64,000 nucleotides of DNA from Agromyces italicus DSM 16388 (GTDB taxonomy: Bacteria > Actinomycetota > Actinomycetes > Actinomycetales > Microbacteriaceae), in the NCBI RefSeq assembly GCF_000421545.1, contig NZ_ATXF01000006.1, positions 124,001 to 188,000 on the forward strand. The letters are read 5' to 3'. The notes beneath the pieces were generated by a model, which worked only from the letters and a program-made list of their open reading frames with translations, made no database searches and had not been told where the DNA came from. This document shows, one piece after another, positions 60,152 to 64,000 of the stretch (its first letter is position 1; each line of letters starts with the position of its first letter). A program made the position numbers and the translations under genes.

Positions 60152-61285
60152 TCAGCTCTGCCGCTCGACGATCGTCTCGGCGAATCGCGTGAGCGCCTTC
60201 TTCACACTTCCTTCGGGCAGCGGGGCGAGCGCCTCGACCGCCTCGGCGGCCCAGCGGTGCGCCTCGGCGAGCGTCGCCCGGGTGGCCTCATGCTCGCGCA
60301 GCTCGGCGACGATCGCGTCGACCGTCGCGCGCGACGGCACGATGCGCGAGGCGAGCGTGTTCGTGTCGAGCGGGTCGCCGAGGTCGGCGGTCGCCGCGGT
60401 CACGGTGACCACGTCGCGCTCGATGCGGGCGAGCAGATCGGCGGATGCCTCGTCGGTCTTCGCCATCTCGGCGAGCCGCAGGAGCGGCAGCGTGACCACG
60501 CCCGCGCGCAGGTCGGTGCCGGGCACCTTGCCGGTCTCCTCGGGCTGCGGCGACAGATCGATCACGTCGTCGATGAGCTGGAACGCGACGCCGACCTTCT
60601 CGCCGAACTCGACGATGGGGGCCTCGTAGGCGGGGTCGGCTCCCGAGAACACCACGCCCGACTGCGCGGCCGCCGCGATGAGCGAGCCGGTCTTGTCGGC
60701 GAGCACCTGGATATAGTGCTCGATCGGATCGTCGGCCTCGGTCGGGCCGACGGTCTCGTGCAGCTGGCCGAGCACGAGCCGCTCGAAGGTGTCGGCCTGC
60801 ATGCGGATCGCCCGCTCGCCGAGGCTCGCCATCAACTGGCTGGCCCGGGCGAAGAGCAGGTCGCCGGTGAGGATGGCGACCGAGTTGCCCCACACCGCGT
60901 GCGCGGCCGGGACGCCGCGGCGACGGTCGGAGTCGTCCATGACGTCGTCGTGGTACAGCGAACCGAGGTGCGTGATCTCGATCGCCTCGGCGGCGGTGAT
61001 CACGTCGTCGGTCGCGCCCGCGCCGAGCTGGGCAGTCAGCAGGGTCAGCATCGGCCGCACCCGCTTGCCGCCGGCTTCGAGGAGATACCTCGTCGAGACG
61101 TCGGCGATGGAGTCGGCGAACTGCACCTCACTGACGAGTCCGGATTCGACGCGTTCGATGCCGGCGTCGATCGCCCGCGCCATGGCCTTGTCTGCTGCGG
61201 ACGCGAAGACCCGCTCGCTCAGACCCAGGTTGGCGGCGAGCGCGGAGCCGCGACGGGCGACCGGGTGGCTCGGATTCACGCTCAC
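60152..61285 (-). CDS. Polyprenyl diphosphate synthase (menaquinone side chain)
   Basis: A 377-residue trans-prenyltransferase. The first aspartate-rich motif is LYHDDVMDDSDRRRG near residue 112, the second is FQLIDDVIDLSPQPEETG near 240. GGKRVRPMLTLL near 72 and GDLLFARASQLM near 142 are also conserved. It makes the polyprenyl chain used for menaquinone; neighbours menG and menF on the same strand support that role. GTG at 61285 is the family-sized start. Chain length cannot be predicted reliably from sequence. Confidence 0.92.
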   Translation of the reverse strand: MSVNPSHPVARRGSALAANLGLSERVFASAADKAMARAIDAGIERVESGLVSEVQFADSIADVSTRYLLEAGGKRVRPMLTLLTAQLGAGATDDVITAAEAIEITHLGSLYHDDVMDDSDRRRGVPAAHAVWGNSVAILTGDLLFARASQLMASLGERAIRMQADTFERLVLGQLHETVGPTEADDPIEHYIQVLADKTGSLIAAAAQSGVVFSGADPAYEAPIVEFGEKVGVAFQLIDDVIDLSPQPEETGKVPGTDLRAGVVTLPLLRLAEMAKTDEASADLLARIERDVVTVTAATADLGDPLDTNTLASRIVPSRATVDAIVAELREHEATRATLAEAHRWAAEAVEALAPLPEGSVKKALTRFAETIVERQS

Positions 61286-61338
61286 CAGCCTACCGGTGCC
61301 CGCATGCGCGCTCGCATCAGCGATGCGTCACCCGAGCC

Positions 61339-61425
61339 GGTTGAGGAGCGAGCGCAGCGAGCGTCTCGAAACCGGCCGCGCGCACGCCCCAGGTTTCGAG
61401 ACGGCGCCGGCGCGCCTCCTCAACC
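61339..61425. repeat. GGTTGAGGAGCGAGCG inverted pair over menG stop
   Basis: The 35-bp copy at 61339-61373 (GGTTGAGGAGCGAGCGCAGC, ending TCTCGAAACC) faces an inverted copy at 61392-61425 (GGTTTCGAGACGG to CTCCTCAACC). The menG stop (61420-61422) lies inside the second copy. A strong stem may end menG transcription before the polyprenyl synthase gene. Confidence 0.85.
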
Positions 61426-62124
61426 AGCCTTGCGGGCGCGGTGCAGGGCGACGACGCCCATGGTGAGGTTGCGCCAGGCGACGTCGGTGTAGCCGGCCTC
61501 GCGGATCCAGGCGGCGAGCTCGGGCTGCGCCGGCCACGCGTTGATCGACTCGTTGAGGTATTCGTAGGCGGTGTCGTTCGAGCTCGAGAGCTTCACGAGC
61601 GGCGGCATCACGTAGCGCTGGTACACGCCGTAGCCGAACCGCACGAACGGCGTGGGCGGCGTCGAGAACTCGCAGATCACGAGCCGGCCGCCGGGCTTCG
61701 TGACGCGGAAGAACTCGGCGATCGCCAGCTTCGGCTCGTTGACGTTGCGCAGGCCGAACGAGATGGTGACGGCATCGAAGGCGTCGTCGTCGAAGGGCAG
61801 CTTCGTGGCATCCGCCTCGACGAAGACCAGGTTGGGCACCTGCGCCTGCCGGCGACGACCGACCTCGATCATGCCCGGCGAGAAGTCGGCGGCGACGACC
61901 GAGGCGCCCGACTTCGCGAGGCTCGCGCTCGAGGTGCCGGTGCCGGCGGCGACGTCGAGGATGCGCTCGCCCGGCTTCGGATCGACCGCGCGCGTCGTCG
62001 CGACCCGCCAGAGGGGGGCGTTGCCGACCGAGAGCACGGTGTTGGTGCGGTCGTACGCGGCGGCGACGCGATCGAACATCGCCGACACCTCGCGGGGGTC
62101 CTTGCCGAGGTCTGCGCGGGTCAT
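61420..62124 (-). CDS. menG: Demethylmenaquinone methyltransferase
   Basis: A 234-residue SAM-dependent methyltransferase of the UbiE/MenG family. Signatures are SAMFDRVAAAYDRTNTVLSV near residue 14, the SAM motif ILDVAAGTGTSSASLAKSG near 55, DAVTISFGLRNVNEPKLAIA near 118 and VICEFSTPPTPFVR near 150. It performs the last step of menaquinone synthesis. Its stop lies within a dispersed palindromic repeat. ATG or GTG start near 62124 with no upstream frame conflict. Confidence 0.94.
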   Translation of the reverse strand: MTRADLGKDPREVSAMFDRVAAAYDRTNTVLSVGNAPLWRVATTRAVDPKPGERILDVAAGTGTSSASLAKSGASVVAADFSPGMIEVGRRRQAQVPNLVFVEADATKLPFDDDAFDAVTISFGLRNVNEPKLAIAEFFRVTKPGGRLVICEFSTPPTPFVRFGYGVYQRYVMPPLVKLSSSNDTAYEYLNESINAWPAQPELAAWIREAGYTDVAWRNLTMGVVALHRARKAG

Positions 62125-62353
62125 CCCCCGATTCTACCGGGGCTCTCTCGCCGAGCGGCGGATCCCCTGACCACCCGGTCGCCGGCCCGAGCACCCCCTC
62201 TCCGGCGCCCCGACGCTGCGTCGACCTCCAGCCGAAACCAGGCGTGGTCGTATGGTCGTGTGGTCGCGCTCTCCAGACGTGCCACTCCCCCAGCCGCGCA
62301 TGCAGCGGAACTCAGTGAGGCGCAGCATCCCGCGATGCGCATGCAGAAGGCCG

Positions 62354-63598
62354 CTACCCGCCGAACGCCTCGACGATCGGCCGGAACTTCATGTCGGTCT
62401 CGGCGAGCTCGTCGGCGGGCACCGAATCGTGGACGATGCCGCAACCGGCATACGCCGTGACCGTGCCGTCGGGATCGACCTGTGCGCAGCGCAGCGCGAT
62501 CGCCCACTCGCCGTCGCCGTCGCCGTCGACCCACCCCACGGGGCCCGCATACCGCCCGCGGTCGAAGCCCTCGAGCTCGGCGATCGCGTGCAGCGCGATC
62601 TTGCGCGGCGTGCCCGCGACGGCGGCCGTCGGGTGCACGGCCTTCACGAGGTCGAGCGAGCTCGAACCGTCGCCAAGGGTGCCCTTGAGGTCGGTGGCGA
62701 GGTGCCACAGGTTCGGCAGCTGGAGGGTGAACGGTTCGGGGCTCGTGTCGAGGCGGGTCGTGTGCGGTTCGAGCCGCTGCACGGCGCTCGCGACGGCGAG
62801 CGCATGCTCGGCGAGGTTCTTCTCGCTCGCCGCGAGGGCAGCGGCATGGTCGCGGTCGGATGCCTCGCCGGCGCCCCGCGGCGCCGTTCCGGCCAGCACC
62901 CGCGCCGAAACGGTGCCGTGGTCGACCCGCACGAGCGTCTCGGGGCTCGCGCCGATGAGTCCGTCGACGGCGAAGACCCAGGTGTCGGGGTAATCCTCGG
63001 CGAGGCGGTTGATGGTCGCCCGCAGCCCGGCGTCGTCGCCCAACGTGCCGACGAGCTGGCGCGCGAGCACCGCCTTCTCGAATTCGCCGACATCGATGCG
63101 GCGCACCGCCTCGGCCACGGCCGACTCGTACGCCTCGGGCGGCAGCGAACCCGGCTCGAACGCGACCCGCGGAACCTGCCGCTTCGGTGCGGGCTCGGGG
63201 ACGGTCACCTCGGTGGGCGTCTCGAAGCCGATTCGCGTCACCCAGGCGCGACCGTCGCGGCGGCCGATGACGAGTTCGGGCACGATGAGCACGCTCGTCG
63301 CCTCCGACTCGTCGGCGAACCCGAACGCGCCGAACGCGACGAGGCCGGTGCCCGGCAGCCCGACCCGGTCGTCGATGTCGGCGTCGGCGGCGATCGAGGT
63401 CCACGCCGAGGCGGCGTCCTCGATGCGCGAGGGGCCCGACGATTCGACGCGCAGCACCTCGCCGAGTCCGACGATGCCCTCGCCGCGGCGCATCCAGACG
63501 AGCGGGTGGCGCGGGTCGGTGCGCGGAATCAGGGGTTCGGTCTCATCGACGGCCACCGTCCTGACGACGAGGCGCGCCGGGGCGTGCGTCTGACTCAC
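62354..63598 (-). CDS. menF: Isochorismate synthase (MenF-type)
   Basis: A 414-residue chorismate-binding enzyme that makes isochorismate for menaquinone (or siderophore) synthesis. The family core includes KAVLARQLVGTLGDDAGLRA, FAVDGLIGASPETLVRVDHG and GTLGDGSSSLDLVKAVHPTA with GTPRKIALHAIAELEGFDRG. The C-terminus has YAGPVGWVDGDGDGEWAIAL and CGIVHDSVPADELAETDMKF. GTG at 63598 is used. With menG and the polyprenyl synthase it supports a menaquinone role rather than a siderophore one. Confidence 0.93.
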   Translation of the reverse strand: MSQTHAPARLVVRTVAVDETEPLIPRTDPRHPLVWMRRGEGIVGLGEVLRVESSGPSRIEDAASAWTSIAADADIDDRVGLPGTGLVAFGAFGFADESEATSVLIVPELVIGRRDGRAWVTRIGFETPTEVTVPEPAPKRQVPRVAFEPGSLPPEAYESAVAEAVRRIDVGEFEKAVLARQLVGTLGDDAGLRATINRLAEDYPDTWVFAVDGLIGASPETLVRVDHGTVSARVLAGTAPRGAGEASDRDHAAALAASEKNLAEHALAVASAVQRLEPHTTRLDTSPEPFTLQLPNLWHLATDLKGTLGDGSSSLDLVKAVHPTAAVAGTPRKIALHAIAELEGFDRGRYAGPVGWVDGDGDGEWAIALRCAQVDPDGTVTAYAGCGIVHDSVPADELAETDMKFRPIVEAFGG

Positions 63599-63630
63599 CT
63601 CGCAAGCCTACGCTCGTGCGGCGGACCTGC

Positions 63631-63770
63631 GGGTTGAGGAGGGAGCGCAGCGACCGTCTCGAAACCCCGGGAACGGCCCACAGCGGGTTGAGGAGGGAGC
63701 GCAGCGACCGTCTCGAAACCCCGGGAACCGCCCACTCCGGATCTCGAGACGCTTCGCTCCTCGATCCACT
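63631..63770. repeat. 54-bp direct repeats of the GGTTGAGGAG family
   Basis: Two 54-bp copies (starting 63631 and 63685) of GGGTTGAGGAGGGAGCGCAG through GTCTCGAAACCCCGGG, then an inverted, divergent copy (CGGATCTCGAGACGCTTCGC) at about 63736. They fill the gap between menF and the PPK2 gene. Confidence 0.88.
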
Positions 63771-63777
63771 CAGACGC

Positions 63778-64000
63778 TCAGCTCGCCGCGAGACGCGCCC
63801 GCTGCTCGGCGACGTCGTAGTCGGCCACGGGCCACTCGAGCCCCATCGTCTCGAGCGCGTCGATGAGCAGGTGCTGCACCGCGAGCCGCGCGTACCACTT
63901 GTGGTCGGCGGGAACGACGAACCACGGGGCATCCGCCGTCGACGTTCGATCGAATGCCACCTGGTACGCCTCGCGGTACGCGGGCGCGAGCAGACGCTCG
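63778..64000 (-). CDS. PPK2-family polyphosphate kinase, C-terminal part
   Basis: The last 73 codons of a gene whose start lies beyond the window. The frame reads ERLLAPAYREAYQVAFDRTS and then TADAPWFVVPADHKWYARLA, the closing signature of class I/II PPK2 enzymes (APW, VPADHKWYAR). PPK2 transfers phosphate between polyphosphate and nucleotides. Class cannot be told without the Walker motifs. Confidence 0.85.
   Translation of the reverse strand, partial: ERLLAPAYREAYQVAFDRTSTADAPWFVVPADHKWYARLAVQHLLIDALETMGLEWPVADYDVAEQRARLAAS

Noticed and set aside
58571-61492. Very long plus-strand frame (973 codons) over the FNR and polyprenyl synthase genes
   Set aside because: It is antisense to two genes with strong family signatures; composition is the shadow of high-GC codons.

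Overview
The window is high-GC actinobacterial DNA. Codon third positions are almost always G or C, GTG starts are common, and genes are tightly packed with many 4-bp ATGA or GTGA overlaps. The gene set points to the Microbacteriaceae (Agromyces, Microbacterium or relatives): an actinobacterial Tad pilus locus, LAxTG surface protein, menaquinone genes, MalEFG with a GH13 glucosidase, DUF1918 and an FBP-type zinc protein. This family-level call rests on gene content and style, not on a marker gene. A heptamer, GGATGCC or its complement, recurs through most of the window (53 copies by a manual count) but is absent from the Tad operon and from most of the rearranged island.

Layout. 1-11.8 kb holds metabolic genes: an amidohydrolase tail, kynureninase and a PucR regulator, a GH1 glucosidase, an SGNH esterase, a SufS-like aminotransferase and two flavin monooxygenases. 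11.8-17.7 kb is a rearranged accessory island. It contains an orphan gene pair, a two-gene cassette (seven-helix membrane protein plus GntR regulator) bracketed by near-perfect inverted repeats, IS110, IS3 and IS21 remnants, a DUF2599 secreted protein, and several copied or inverted fragments of the orphan gene. 17.7-21.2 kb returns to core genes (DUF2809, DEAD-box helicase, small membrane proteins).

21.2-26.7 kb is a four-gene sugar operon (MFS, GH2, DUF2804, LacI) behind a perfect 16-bp palindrome. 26.8-29.7 kb holds a membrane protein and a sortase-anchored EEP-family enzyme, followed by two tRNA genes. 30.0-38.9 kb is an alpha-glucan locus: a GH13 amylase-like enzyme, MalG, MalF, MalE and a divergent GH13 alpha-glucosidase. 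A LacI regulator at 44.9 kb has an almost identical operator in front of itself and in the malE/alpha-glucosidase intergenic region, so it probably governs that locus.

39-49 kb mixes envelope and housekeeping genes (M23 peptidase, inositol monophosphatase family, tRNA-Tyr, PH-domain protein, YajQ, two orphan endonuclease-like proteins, an alpha/beta hydrolase). 49.3-57.7 kb is a complete Tad/Flp pilus operon with a prepilin peptidase. 57.7-58.5 kb is an MNT/HepT toxin-antitoxin pair in which HepT has lost both residues of its RX4H motif. 58.7-63.6 kb holds ferredoxin-NADP reductase, polyprenyl synthase, MenG and MenF, ending in a partial PPK2.

Several families of intergenic repeats punctuate the window. 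The main ones are GGTTGAGGAGCGAGCG/TCTCGAAACC palindromes, TTGCAGGATGAGCGG hairpins, a 31-bp tandem repeat and a nearly 100-nt purine tract. The best candidates for something undescribed are the inverted-repeat cassette, the degenerate HepT, the GGATGCC heptamer with its gaps, and the paired palindromes upstream of the Tad operon.
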